The position numbers were made by a program, and so were the translations under genes. A DNA stretch of 64,000 bases. Source: Lates calcarifer (Eukaryota > Chordata > Actinopteri > Centropomidae). Where the stretch lies: contig NC_066852.1 in the NCBI RefSeq assembly GCF_001640805.2, forward strand, positions 3,300,274-3,364,273. Direction: 5' to 3'. Positions 1 to 41,261 of this stretch are shown here, piece after piece. Position 1 is the first letter of the stretch; the number at the start of each line of letters is the position of its first letter. The notes under the pieces are model-generated. The model saw only the letters and a list, made by a program, of their open reading frames with translations, was not told the DNA's origin and made no database searches.

Positions 1-3000
1 TGTGCTGTGGTTTACTTGAGAATTACTGTATCAACAGACACACATTAATCAATTTTTCACACAGACTGTTTCCACAGAAAACATTTCATCAGCGCTCTGA
101 GCTGTGGAAACCAAACAATATCTGAAAGAATACAAACCACTTCCTCTTTTTTGTTTCTCTTTCCATCATGTTTTGTTGTTGTCTTTTTTTTATTTGCATG
201 TTAATTCAGCTGCTTCAACAATTTCACATGGTCAATCATGTTATGTTTGTTTTTCTCCTCCACCTTACTCTTTTGCATGCTGTCATCGTCTCTGTGTGTC
301 GGTGCTTTATGTTTGCTGGAAAAACAGCTTCCTGTCCCCAGATACAAGAAGGTAAGCCGCTGAGATAAGCTCAAATCCCAACCAGTCCCCGCTAATCAAT
401 ACCTAGCCTTATCCAACCAGTGTCCAGACCCAGTGAACCCTGATCGAAAAAATCACCAACCCCTAGTTAACCTCCTCTGACCTCCCTCTCATTATCACTG
501 TGACGTGATTTAATGTTGGTCCCATTCTTCTCTGGCTGTACAGTGGTGCATATTGTAAATAATTACTCACCAAGACAAGTCAACTAATTAAAAACTAACA
601 CCTTGATAACAAACAGTGACAGGCACATGCACAGTAATGTGGTGATTGACTACACTGGACTGAAAGGTCAACCAATTTACTGATTAATTAAAGGTAAACT
701 TCAACTAGATACAGGATACTGTTATACATCATATAGTTATTTTTAATTAGGTTGTGTGATTTATATCTTTGGTTGAACCTGCTTCCCAGAAAATCCATTT
801 TTCTGCTTATACAGTAGTGAGTTTCTACTTTTCTTAGAAAGCCTTTCAACAATAGTCAGTACTCCTTTAATTAAGTAGTTGGTTTTGCAGATACATGAAG
901 TACTGTGGCTGAGAGATCAGCACACTGTAACGTAAGAAAACACATGCAAATGATGCAACTGGATAAAACACAAGCCAATGAAAGCACCTGTAAACTGTTC
1001 AGACAACACATACAACTTATGGATACAACTTATAAATCAGATTGTCAGACATTTACCGTTGCTGTTTGGGATTGTTGGAAATTTGTTTTCTGTTTTACTA
1101 CATCGTAGCTACTGGAAATGTCTCAGCTGAACTTCATGTCTTCTGTGTTTGGCTATTTATCCTTGAGGAACAAAAGAACACGGAGCATCAGTGCAATGAC
1201 AAGCAAGTTACTTTCCAGTAGCTTTTTAAAAGTGAGTTCAGGTGAAAAATCACAAATCGGCCTCTCTGCTGTTTTTCCACCAAATCAATGAGACGTTATC
1301 AACGACATGACTGGCAATGAAACTAATGCGTCCCAGTGTGACTCTATGACACAACCCCCACCTCCACTCCTCTCTTAACCATCTCGATCATCACGTTGAC
1401 ATTTATTAGTGATGAATGGGACCCATCTGTCTGCTCTCCATGTTGCCTACCTCCATCACTCCACGATCGCCTCAAATAGCCTTGACCTGAGCACCTCCAC
1501 TGATCCCAGGTGGCCCCGAAGTGTTAACCCCTTCTTTAACATGACTGCGGGTCAGCCCGCTCTCGGTGAGATCAATGCCCCGTCTCATCCATCCTCTTAT
1601 CTGCTGCTCCTGGTGATTGATGCTTCCTCCACCTGCAGGTTACCAGGCCCAGTCAGATATGGTAATGAAGACATATGCGCCGGCCGATGAAGAGGCTGAT
1701 ATCGCTGTGGAAAATAAGAACCCGTGCAGTGACATAGGGCTTAGAAAATCAACATGAGCAGTAGTGGCTCAAAATAAATGGGAAGTTCTGAAGCCTCATG
1801 TATTAATGAGATGACAATTTAATGATTTATGTAAAGAAATGACTCCACAGGATGAACAAACGCAAACAGAAAATAGAATACATACAAAGAAATGCAACAT
1901 AAATGAAGAAAATCCAAACTGTACAAGTAACAAGGAGAAACATTTATAGTTAAGGTTCAAACATCAACATATGACTTCGTATGATTAAGATTTAATTCAA
2001 ATTTTTTAATCTTATTTGAAGTAAATAAAGCTGCATATATTTTATGCTCTTCGCTAGATTTGAATGTGACTTCTTTTTCTGGTCGTTATGATGTTTTCAG
2101 TTCAACTCGAGCTCCAACTCAACATGGCCTCGCATGCCAAGGCCCACTACACCCCTCACTTCCTCTGAGAGATGTCAAGGAAGAAGCTCATAATCCCCCT
2201 AAACAAAGAGAGCTCAACTTCATTTCACAGCATTTACAGGCTGTTATTCAAGGGAGCTGTTATGAATGAGTATGTGTGAGATGGGAGGTGTGTGGATACA
2301 CTGATGCATGTTACCCATCTGCCTTTCGCAGTGGTCATTTTTCTCCAACCCTCGGTAATTATGATCAACCGAGTATTCACAGGCTGCTCGCGCAATCAGC
2401 AGCATGACGCAGCTGTCTGTTCATCCCAGTCCAACGCCACATAATGAGCCTCTACTTAAATGATAGCTCAGGTGTTTGCTGAAGGCAACAATAGAGGTAG
2501 ATTAAGACGCCTCTTAACATTAACCTCTCCAATCAGCTCTCATGGTGGCGTCTCAATAACTCTGTGTGGAAAACAGTCAAAAAAAAAGGCTAAATATAAC
2601 CCTAACATTCCAACACCCAGAAGTGCATTTAAGAGGAGAAAATGAAAATCAGTGAACAGGCAGTTTCAATTTTAGAGGCATGTTTAGCTTTGAGCTTGTT
2701 TATGTTCCTATTTAGATCACATGGGGAAAAAAACAGATCAAAGTGTTTCTATTTCAGCTCAAGTATGTTATTTATAGCCAAATATTTTTTACATGTTTTG
2801 TTCACCCAGGCTGCTCCTGGTATAAAGGGGGGAGAAAATAAGAAACCAGATTGAGGAGAAAGGGTCACGGCTGACACAGAGATTGGGGTTGCAAAGTGAA
2901 TGTTGACTGTGTTGTATCACCTGATTTTCACCAGCCACCGTACGCAGCAGACTCCATCTGCCTCTCAGTGTTGCCTGGATTTTGCTGTTGAGCGTTACGT

Positions 3001-3680
3001 CCCTCAGTGAAGCAGCAGGGCTACAAACATGTCTTAATGCATGTATGTTTGACTCTAATTAAAGTAATTAACCATGAGGATGTATTCATTTGATTTTCAT
3101 TAAGCCCACAGTGTCCAACTTTGTCTTCAAGAAATACTCTCTTGTGTGCTTGTTGCTTCCTTAAAGTCTTTTGATTTGCATTTCTACTGTGCTACAAAAC
3201 AACATATTTAATCTTAAAGATGGACAGAACGGCAGCGTTTAAAGCTTTAAAAAAAATAACAGCTCAGTTCAACCCTCCGGCCAACTTGTGACTTAGCCAT
3301 CAAAACAAAACATGGCTCATTTTTCTTTTATCTCTGACTGAGAAGTCATCGTTTTACCACTTCTTTTTCAAGATGCAAGCTAATGAAAGCCTTTGGCAAT
3401 TTCTAAATGCACATTTTATGATCATAAAAAAAGATGGGAACTTTTGGTAAGAGATTCTGTGTTTGTTGTTTCCAATAATACACATGGCAGTCCATTAAAG
3501 CAATGTCAGACAACTAATGAGGAATACAGCATTTGGACAACTATGTAGTATGTCAAGTGAATGTTTCCTCTGGCTTGCAGACCAGGAAATGTACTGTAGC
3601 AAAAGCCAGACAAAACACTAGACTCAAACTACTCAGACTCAGACTACTGCTCATTTCCCATTTCAAACCATTATAAAACC

Positions 3681-3800
3681 TTAAAGGTGCTATATGTGCG
3701 TTTTTGGTAGCATTAGCAGCTGTTTACTTAGAGCTTCGGCCACCATTCCGTTTACAAGTCCAGAGGAAGAATATTTAATATTTTGATTTCACAGTTTGTT
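3681..3800 (+). mobile_element. Truncated copy of the TTAAAGGTGC foldback MITE
   Basis: Begins TTAAAGGTGCTATATGTGCG and continues with AGCAGCTGTTTACTTA, matching the left end of the element at 49835. No matching right end (GCACCTTTAA) is found within 1 kb, so the copy is degraded or truncated. Confidence 0.55.
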
Positions 3801-5046
3801 TGATTTATTCACTAAAATATCTCCGGCTCCATACAGAATCTCCTACCTTAGGACAACCTGTATGTAGGAGGCTGTTTACAGCCAGAGAGTAAGACTGCAA
3901 ACACTGCTCGCGGCTGACAATAGTACTCCTCAGGTAAAAATATATATGTAAATATATGTACATATTGATATTATTCTTATTTCCGGTTGTGGATGTTGTT
4001 ATGGGAAACACTACGACCTATTTCATAATGCTACATTAGATTAATATATGTAGACAAATGCAGAAAATTGTATTTTACTGAAAAAACCCTAACTCCATTG
4101 TGGCCTCCTCCCCCCACTTTGGAAACCAAACGAGAAAAATATATTAGCAGCCAGGATTAATTGTCTGTGTTATGTTTATACAATCAGAAAGAATGTTTAT
4201 CATCCTGGTTGGCTAATTGATGGAAAAACCAACATAAAGTATCACAGTCAGGTGCTGTTCCACCTTGAGCCTCCAAAACTGCATCATTGCTTTCTTGCCA
4301 TAGATTGTCCAAGTCTCTGAACTCTACTAGAGGGAAGAACAATTTGGTGTTTTGATGATTGTGGTGGAGGGCGCTGTCTGACACAGCTGAGTTGGGTCCT
4401 GGAAACTGTGAAGGTCAGTAGCGATACGTTGATGAAGCCTTGTGAAGCTTTCAAGCCAACTGTGTTGAGAGTGATCGTTTTGGACACAGAAACCAGTATA
4501 CTACTATCATTATTGTCTCCACAAGCTCCTCCATGTTCACCTATGAACATTTCAAATTGAAATATTTCAACACTGGAGATGACTCCACACAAAACAAAGA
4601 TTTATTCAGGGTTGTCCTTTAATTTGTCGTCCATCTGTTTGTCCTAAGATGTATCAAAACATCAGCTTAATACACACTCCTCAGTATGCACCATACATTG
4701 TACATTGTCCTGGCTCAGCACCATCATACAAATTCACTCTCTTCAAAGCAAACTGTTTTGCACAGGTGAAGGTCATGAATGGGTGGTTTTGATTAAATGT
4801 AAATAAACATGTTGTGTTTCAAGTCACTGTGAGCTTTTTCCATATTAAATCAGACCACAGTCTTTAAGCCAATTTAATAATACTGTAGTCTTTGTAAGTG
4901 GATTGTATTGTACTGCCACATCAGGTATTTTTGTGACAAAATAAATGTACCTTTTTACTGATACATTCAGTGTCTACATATCCTCAGTATGTTAATAGAA
5001 AACATTGTCTGGTTGGCATAATGTTTCATTCAAAACCTATATGCTG

Positions 5047-5095
5047 TTGCAAATTAGTTGTATATAAATGTAATTTCTAGGAGACAGGGTTGCAT
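5047..5095 (+). repeat. Dispersed repeat fragment (related to 25405-25465)
   Basis: The core TGTATATAAATGTAATTTC followed by TAGGAGACAGG recurs with few changes at 25424-25454. Two unlinked copies in one gene point to a dispersed element, family not identified. Confidence 0.45.
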
Positions 5096-6521
5096 TTTCT
5101 CCGAACAGACTGCTAACAACAGCACGCCACGTGGGCCCCCCTCTCATTTATCTCGAGTCTTTGCAGTACATTTAAAGCAAAGATGTGACAATAAAATCCT
5201 CGAAGGGCAGACGACGCCCTGTCCAGCCAGAGCATAAACAAATTTAATCCTGTTGAAGTAAATAGCTCACTGCATATCTGGCTCTACCCCAAATAAAATC
5301 AAAAAGTACCACTCATGTAGTTCGTCTCTCCTCTTAAACTGATTTCTGTTTTTATATTGTACAGTCGTCTCTTCGGTCTGGACGTCCAGGGTTCTGTCCC
5401 GAGACGTCAGAGACCTAACTATATCTGACACTATGTGCCTTCAGAAAATGTGGACATGTTTATGAGAAGAAATTAGTGTCACTGTGCTTCAATTTTGTGC
5501 AGACAGGATCTACAGCTGTAGTGTTGCCTTATTAGCGACACGGTTGAGTGTGTCATTTTGCTGCCAGTAATTCCTGCTGAGTGCTGGGCTTTGAGCCGAG
5601 CTCTTCTATTAAGCCTGATAATTGTGGGTGAATAGACGTCATATTTGTTTTGTTTTTCCCTTTTTGATCCATTAAAGAAAAAACCCATAAAGACAGGGAA
5701 CAATTAAAATAATGGTACGAAGCCGATAATGCAGAATTTTCCTTTTTTCCCACTGTGGTGATGTGATGTGAAATCTTTATTATTTTCCTCATGAGAAATG
5801 AATTTTTCACTGAGAGAACATAAAGCCATGGGGTTTCTAAACCTTATTATCATTTAATCTGCAAATTAAAATACTGTATAAGGTTTATTATTTAGGTTGT
5901 CTAATTTTACTGTGTGTTCCTCTGGAGTATTGTTTAATGCATAACAGTCATGTTTCACAGCCAGAAGATAAATGGCTTTTTGATATTACGGTTTCATATT
6001 ATATGTTCCTATAAACCGAGAACAACACACGCTGTAAAACACAGAGTAGAACTGCTGTCCCTGAGAGTCAGGACTCAACATTTTACACCAGTATTCAGCA
6101 GTCACGCAGGGTGAAATCAGTTGTAGACCAGGCACAGATAACAATTTCTTACTGACAGAAGCCTCTGTAGATCAGGATGCTTTACAAAGATCATCCTGGT
6201 AATAATGTAAGGACTACAGGAAGAATGATTTATATCCACTGCTTTTTATTCTTTGATGAAAAACATCCACAGAATCGTCGTGTTTTTCCAGCCTCCTACC
6301 TTCTCCTCACTTCCCCTTACACATATTCTTCATATTCCGTCCACACTCTACACCCACTGGCATTCACTACATTTACACTTGCACTTCCCCCATCTCAGCT
6401 ATATGTAAAGTGTCTGACATTTATTGTGTTATATGTTGTTGACTAAATAAAGAAGGAGAGAAAAACAAAAGAAGACAGTCGGTGTTACAAACTTGAGGCG
6501 TGTGGGAGTCTAATGGACAAA

Positions 6522-6785
6522 GGGCTGAGACGATTAACTGATTAATCGATTAGTTCATCAACAGAAAAGTAGTCTGTAATCTGTTTACTGTTTCCTGTTC
6601 TCAAAATGTGATTATTGTGATATTGCTGCAAATTGAATAATCTTTGCTTACAGAGTATTGGTCGGACGAACTAAACGTTTGAAGGCATCAGATTGGGCTC
6701 TTAGCATTTGTCACTACTTAACAACGTTTCAAGGCCAAACAATGAATCGATTAATCAATAATGAAAATGATCCTCAGTTGCAGCC
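6522..6785. mobile_element. AT-palindromic MITE (hAT-like, non-autonomous)
   Basis: Begins GGGCTGAGACGATTAACTGA and ends near ATCCTCAGTTGCAGCC. The ends are imperfect inverted repeats containing ATTAATCGATTA motifs. This resembles an abundant percomorph element whose ends read GGGCTGCAACTAACGATTA. No coding capacity. Confidence 0.6.
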
Positions 6786-8460
6786 TAACTAACTATTGTG
6801 TTGCATTGTGGTAGAGGCAGATCCAGCACAGATCCAGCTTTATGGAGGTCTTTAAAGTGATCATTGATTTTATACGTGAAGGCCAGTTTAGTCATGATGA
6901 GTGCAACACAAACTGGTGGAGATTGAAAACCAGGGGAATTTACCAGACAAAGAGGGTCTAAAACAATATGCCTTTTACTTCCCAGTGTTTACAACCCAGT
7001 TACAACCCAGTGTTTTTAAAGTTTGACCCATTCTAGGGACCCGAAGTCAGAATATCTTGGCTTTTTGTTGCTACAGTTTTTCATCCTTTCATTCCCCCAC
7101 ATTTATGGAAGTGAACCACTAAAATCTAAGATCTTTTTGTTCTAAGACATTTGTTGGTCTTGTTGAAATGTATGATTTAAAAGTACTATGTGAAAATCTT
7201 GGTGCTTCAGTTTCCTGTTTTAAGAAATTTTCCCTGTCTAATATGAAAAAAAAAAATCCTTGCACTCTCAGTTGGTAGAATGTCAGAGTCATTCTCATGA
7301 CACTAGAAGCAGAGCTGATTTTCCTGTTTGCACAAAAAGCTGACATTTGTCTAAACTGTCTTCAGCAGTGTCTTTAAAACATACTAATTCAAGGACTGAT
7401 CCAAATTAAGCTTTTACCTCAAAAGGGGGTTGGCAACTTGAATAATCACATCACCACATGAGGTCAAAGAAAAGCAAACAAAAACTGCACCCTGCGTTCC
7501 ATGGAGAAGATATTTAGACTGAGGTTTCCAAGCTGCAGCTCCTCTGTTTATTCCCTCTGAATATCAGTTTTGAACCCCCTTAGGTCTTTTCAATGTGCAG
7601 CCACATGGTGGTGTTTTATTCGTTCGTCGTATGAGTAACCTTTACACCCTGTGCCCTCTATTAGTTTCATTGATTTGCTCTTCAAAGGAATGTAAAAACC
7701 TCTTTTTTTGTAGTCAGTTTGAGTGTTTCTCTGGGTGCTGTGGAGGTTAGTTTCTAGCTGAGGTGGTCCTGTACTGAATGTCTCACACCTCAGAGACAAA
7801 TGATTTTATGTAATGATTTTCTAGGAGAAATAAGAGGTGACATGTCCAAGTAGAGGCTCCAGATATTGTTAATTACTGTCACTGGCTGCAGATCTCACAA
7901 TAATATGTGACACTTTAAGCTGCTCTTAGTGTGTCATATTCAGATTTAAATGTCCTGAGCAAAACAAAACCCAAGTTGTGTGAAAACAGTAACACAATGT
8001 AAGATTATAAAGGTTGCGACTGCAGGCAGTTTTTCTACTCATACTGATGATGTCTGTATGTTGAGTTTTATAACATTTAAAAAGGTAATAATAACAATGT
8101 CAGCTGGTTTATTGGTCAGATTCATCTGCTCAGTCCAGAGCAGAGTATTTCGAATCAGACCTAGCCTGATTGTCATGACATTCAGGATGAATATTCAAGG
8201 TTGATTTCTCATGATTGTGATGACCTTTGTATAGTGCCACCATTAAGTCAAAATCTCTGTATGACCAACACCTTGGCTCCAGTGAACATATCTTGAAAAC
8301 TGTTGGGAAAATTAATAATTAAAAAGTAAATGTTGGTTGATCTGCTGGTTGGTCTGTCCATGTGTCCCACATTTTGCTGTAGAACAGGATATTTTAAGAT
8401 TTTATTTAAATTTGAAGATATTCATGGTCTCTAGATGATGAAGTGTAATGTTTTTTGTAA

Positions 8461-35955
<27,495 letters not shown>

Positions 35956-36359
35956 AGACCCACATCCTGTCGTCAGAACATGTTGGCCCCCGCCTGACTC
36001 TCCTGCCTTCGTTTTCCTAACTCCTCCACCCAACTCTTCTTCTCTGGATTTTTCCTCATGTTGGCCACAGTGACCTGTGACACCTCTCTTTGGGAATATA
36101 TTTCCTCTCAACAGGGCTCAACTAAAAGTATCCATAACCTTACAACAACACTCTCACATATACAATAGGATTTCCGCTGCTCATTTATTTTACTTCAGTT
36201 CAATCAACCAAATCAATCAAAGGGGTTATAGTGTTGAACTTATTTCTTGTATGATAAGTGAAGATAAAAGGAGCAAATGATTCAATTAGATCTTTTACAG
36301 CAGCTGAATAATTTACAGCACAAACTGTCATCTTGAAGTAAAACAGAACTGTAAGAGAC

Positions 36360-36720
36360 AGATAAGATAAGATAGACTTTATTTATCCCACTTGTGGGAA
36401 ATTCACATGTTACAGCAGCAAGAACAAAGACAAAACTGGCGAAATAGAAAAATAAAAAGATAAAAGATAAAAAATATAATATAAAAGAGGGTAAAAATTT
36501 AAAGTGCAACAAGCATCGTAAGAACAGGGGGAAAAGAGTGGAGGATGTGGCAAAATTTCATACTGTTGGAGTCTGCAAAAACGTTTAGTGGAATAGATCT
36601 CCTTATCTTGACACTGATATTTAATGTTGTAGTGGAGCAGCTGAATAATCAGCCACATATTTGAATGTTGCACTTTAATGTGGGGAGTGCAGGTCCTGCT
36701 GTTGTTCACGCCTCATGTAG
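36360..36720 (-). repeat. Retroelement 3'-tail-like repeat in the doc2 3' UTR
   Basis: AGACAGATAAGATAAGATAG then ACTTTATTTATCCCACTTGT and GGGAAATTCACATGTTACAG form the typical end of a widespread teleost non-LTR element, with GATAA-type tail units at the left. The rest of the copy extends rightwards, boundary uncertain. Confidence 0.55.
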
Positions 36721-39700
36721 GCGGCTCACACACAACAGGCCAACAGCAACAAGTTTTTTTAGAAATCTGGAGAGTATATTTAATTTCAGTCATTTGGCCC
36801 AGATGAGAACAACATCATAGGAACACAGAACCTCCTTAAAATACTGCTCACATTAAGGCCTCAGAATGCTTCAAACAAATGAGTCCAAACAGCTTCGTCT
36901 GTCCAAAACGTCTGAATGTCTGAATGTTATGTTCAAGCGCAGGACATCAAGGAAAATGTCCAGACCAAATCAAACATTAACCGTAGCGACATCAGATCAG
37001 AAAATGGTCTATAACGATTTCCAAGGGCACGGACAAAATGTGTTGCACTGGCGATGGGGGTATCAGATTTTATCAAACAGAATGTACAGATGCTTCCACT
37101 GTGTCTATTTTGCCATTTAACTTAGAGGACTTGTTTGTCTGACTGCATTTAAAAGTAAAAGTGTTAAAGCTTATTCTGAATATTCACACTGGGAGGAGAA
37201 AAGTCTGCAGTCAAAGCTGTGAATCATACAAATGGTTCTAACTTTCAGACCTGTCCTCAAAGGCATGTAGACGTATTGAATCAGTAATTTTGTTTGAAGT
37301 ATACTGAAGCCTTCAGTCCTGTTCCGAGTAAACTGCAGTGCAGTTAGTTGGAGGGAACAAAGTACCGGAACCAAACCAACAACACAAAACAACCCCAAAA
37401 TGCAAGGCTTTATGGGTATAAGGAGATGAATGTAGAGGATTTAAGGACAACTGATCTGTAAAATGGCAGGATGACAGGTTACCACTAATAAGCAGAAACT
37501 ATTTGACCGGTGTCAACTAAACAAAACCAATGCAAAAATCAACTTTACCTAAACTCCTCCCTGAGGTTTGTTTCAGCAAGTATTCATGACATTACGAACA
37601 CCGACTCCCTGTGCGTCTCTACACAAATCGATATGAGACGATGCTGGGTGTCAAGGCGCCACCGACCCGGATTACTCACTGATTTTTCAGTGTAACCCCT
37701 GATCTATAGAGCTGCCTAGTTAGCTTTGTGGTAATCCTATATCAAGGTTCCACAAGTGTTTCATCCTTTCAGTCACCGACAACAAAATGCTGGTTTCTTA
37801 CTGACAGTGCAAAAGCAGTGGATTGCTAAATCAGATATGCATTATGAAATTCAAGTAAAATTGAATCAAGAGTACAAGGCCACAGCGTTGTTTTCATTCA
37901 GCCGGCTGCCTGTCTGTGGTCAAAAGTGATTTTTACTGACGTCTTGAAAGAACAGCAGAGCTTCAAGGGCAAGATGAAATTTCTTTTAAATGCATTGTGC
38001 AGAGTGTGAGCAGAGAGCCACTGAGTCAAACTGGAACAGACAGACAGTCCAACCAGCGCAATAAGAGCATAATCGTGTAATAGCTGCTGCGAGTCTGTGT
38101 TTATTCAGGAGCTGGAGAGGGTTATGGATGTAAAAGTAGATCTCATATGCACCTGATAATTCTGATGATCTGTGGATAATTTCAGCACAGAGGTGGAAAA
38201 CATTCACAGTCGCTGAGCACAGCAATCACACAGTGTGGAAGGCAGAGAGCCTACTTGATAGGCACCAGCCGTAATCAACAACAGAATGAAGTTCAGTGGG
38301 TGAAAATCACTTGTCGTACCACAATACCACATGATTGGGCAGCTCTGTGATGTGTGTGCAGCTTATTGTTTACACTACAGAAAATGAGTTTCCACAAAAA
38401 CTCGCATGGCGGCATTTTCAACTGTAATGTGGATGAAAATGTACCTGCTGTATGTCAAAAAGGGCAAAAATCTTCAAAGCGGAAAGTTTACGTCAAATAT
38501 ATAAAAAAAATACTACTAATAAAAGCATGTATTGTTTACAACAGCCTATTCTTGCTGAAGTTCAAGTTTGCTGCTGACAGGGCGAACATGCCCTTGCTAA
38601 AGTCACTGCGATTGTTCAGTCATGCAATGCAAGCTTTGCTAAGACGGGCTGAGGTGAGAAGGGCAGAATTTTTAATATACTAGCCGTGTATGTATCTTGT
38701 TCTGTTGCTGCATAAGTTTTTGATTTATTTAGATTTTTATTGTAAGAAGTTCCACTCTAAATGTATCAAACAGAATGTACATGTTTAACCCCTTCTACTC
38801 CACAGTAAATCCTCTGAGAATGTGCACCTTAGTGCTCTGTGTTGTTGATATATTGTTCATTATGTTCATTATGTCAAATCTCAAGCTCCAATTGAGCACA
38901 CACACACACGTCCGTCTGGGAATAGAGATGGTTGAACTCGCAGCCCAGGAGCAAACAGGGCTGCCTCACTCAAGTCATACACTTAGATGAAACTAAAATT
39001 TTGATTCCTTCTAGCCTGTTTGATTATTTCTGTTTCTCTAATTTTTATGTTTTATGTTAAAGTTTTTTACCCTGAGTCCCTGAAAACTGAAAACTCGTAA
39101 CCTGAGTGCCCTCACGGACCAGTAGGCTGGGATGCATGCCATGTATTTGTGATTTTATGAGTTCGATTCTGCAGTATAACCTTTTCTGCATGTCCCCCTC
39201 CACCACCACCACACCCACCTTTCTTGTAAATTTCCACCGTGCACTGACTGGTAACACAGAAACGCCATACGAATAGTCCTCACGTAGCCTAACGTTCAGG
39301 ATTCCTGTCAGGCTTGCAATTCAGCTAACAGCTTTTTGTCATTACCTCACGTCACTGTAAGTGATAGGCCAGGCATGTTTGTTTTTAGGAGCATGTCGAC
39401 TGTCAGTGTGGCTGACTGTTTTTATGATCACATCATTTAAAGGCACTAATTACAGTCGGTGGATAGTTACAAACAAGCCCTAATGTCCATTTCTTATGTT
39501 ATTTTACATTCTAAACCTGTAGTTTTATTATTGACATAGTGTTATTTGAACGGTTACATTCCCTCTCGCACTATGTTGATATATGATATCACACCTTCAA
39601 TGCTGGGTAATGAAATGTTTAATGCATCATATCAGGCCTCACGTCTCAGTTTTCCGTTAAGTGTTAACAGCCTCTTCAGCCACATTGATTTGTGAGGCAC

Positions 39701-39755
39701 AAATCGGCTGTGAAACCTTGTTGGCATCTCAATATACTCCTTGACACAACAGTGA

Positions 39756-39757
<2 letters not shown>

Positions 39758-39788
<31 letters not shown>
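39758..39788. repeat. (TC)n microsatellite
   Basis: About 14 uninterrupted CT units. Confidence 0.9.
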
Positions 39789-39791
<3 letters not shown>

Positions 39792-40102
39792 GAATATGTA
39801 ATGAATACAACCAACATGTGATTTTGATTTTGTAATATGTCTGCCTTTGTATGCAAGCTCAATATTATGAAGAAAAAAAAGACAACTCTGCATGCGTACG
39901 TTCTTGGTTTTGTCATGAGATGACTTTGCCTAATGTTTGATACTGTTTTCTGTATAAAAAAAAACAAAATACACGACTGTGGATGCTCTAAGATTATGCT
40001 ATAAGTCAGTCTTTCTTCTGGACAACATTTTGTACCTTTGAACACTATCGCATTGCCTGTTTGGCTGCTGTATTGACTATCTGGAAGCGTGACTTGATGT
40101 GA

Positions 40103-40108
40103 ATTAAA
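40103..40108 (+). terminator. Candidate poly(A) signal ATTAAA
   Basis: ATTAAA lies in the context TGTGAATTAAAATCTC and is followed by the GT/T-rich run TTTGTTGTTTTGTTTCC, which resembles a downstream sequence element. It is the best-formed polyadenylation context I noticed between the doc2 stop and the castor2 gene. Confidence 0.35.
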
Positions 40109-40904
40109 ATCTCTCCTTTGTTGTTTTGTTTCCTTTTTAACACTCAGGCACTTGTTTGCATTATTCTGGTTTGTTGAATGTATGACTATAAATGATTGTC
40201 CCAAATTATATTTTAGTCCTATGCCAAATGGACGGGGTATTGTGCCTTTCCTTATCTCGATTTCTGTGTTTTCGCACCACATGCTCACTTACTTCCATGT
40301 GTTTTCTGAATTTGCAGTGGATTGAACTCCCAGGGCCACCGTAGGTTTGGAAATATAGGAGCATTTCACTTTGATATTTTCTGTCATGATGTTGAAGGGT
40401 CGGTTATCTCTGCATACCATTGTAATTAATCATTTTAAGGGTACGGTTGCAAGAAATCATCAAATTATTAATCTGGTTAAAGTTCTGCAGTCTGACTTTC
40501 TGTGTTAATTTCTGTCAGTCAGGTCGGGGTCCATGCTGATGGTGGTTGTGAACGGCAGGTGGTTCCTGCCTGCTCAGTGATACCGATGTTCTGTATTTTG
40601 ACTGGAGAAACACCAGGAAGCTACATTACCGCTGTGTTTCCTGCTATTGCAAGGCCAGTGTGATCACGCAAGTTCAAGTCTCCATATTAACCTAGCAAGA
40701 TTCATCTGACTCACCATAGTTGTTTTTCTTTTTTTTTAGGTTTTCCCAGATGACTAGGCATACAGTATCACTAATGCTAAGTTTCTAACAGTCCACACAG
40801 AGCTGAACCCTGATTGGAGACATTCCTGCAGTGAGTGATTCCTCTCTCAGACACACTGGTGTTTTAAACTGTAATTAAACTGTTTGCATATTAGCAAAGC
40901 TAAC

Positions 40905-41205
40905 TTTTAAAATTTTGACCATCTGATGGCTCCAACAGCTGTTTTACTCAAAATCGTAAATGTTAACTTCATGGCAGGAGATTCCAGTGGTTTTGAGGAT
41001 TCATTACCAAATTTTGTGCCAATCCATTTTGTAGATGTTGAGATTTCTCCCTGGATAAGTGCAAACTTTCACCTGGAAAAGGAATCACCAAATTCAGCAC
41101 GATTCATCCTCTGGGAGCCATGAATGTCTGTACAAAATTTCATGGGAGTCCATCAGTTGTTGAGTTATTTCAGTCTGGTACAACACACCAACCAATGGTC
41201 AAACT
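40905..41205 (+). repeat. Percomorph dispersed repeat (best copy in window)
   Basis: TTAAAATTTTGACCATCTGA, ATTCATCCTCTGGGAGCCAT, GAATGTCTGTACAAAATTTC and CAGTTGTTGAGTTATTTCAG are the ordered blocks of a very abundant percomorph interspersed repeat. Related fragments in this window are at 9974, 19255 and 24260. Confidence 0.7.
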
Positions 41206-41261
41206 AACATTGTCATCTAAAGTAATGTATATATTTTAGTAGTGTTCATTCATCTATCAAT

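Larger units (their letters stand above)
35956..40125 (+). other. Probable long 3' UTR of the doc2 gene
   Basis: No coding exon follows the TGA at 35955. The stretch holds a retroelement-like tail (36360-36720), a (TC)n run (39758-39788) and, near its end, an ATTAAA hexamer at 40103-40108. That hexamer is followed within about 10-30 bases by a T/GT-rich stretch, the usual cleavage and polyadenylation arrangement. An AATAAA at 36451 lies inside the repeat and is a nearer alternative. The extent is inferred; no transcript evidence is available here. Confidence 0.4.

Noticed and set aside
301..360. A possible micro-exon (AG-ATACAAGAAG-GTAAGC) in the upstream intron
   Set aside because: The good donor-like GTAAGC is suggestive, but ten bases encode nothing matching DOC2, and the frame would break the phase-0 join to the next exon.
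39632..40288. A 218-codon open frame on the - strand
   Set aside because: It lies antisense to the probable doc2 3' UTR, runs through the (TC)n microsatellite (giving Glu-Arg repeats) and poly-T runs, and shows no domain or family similarity.
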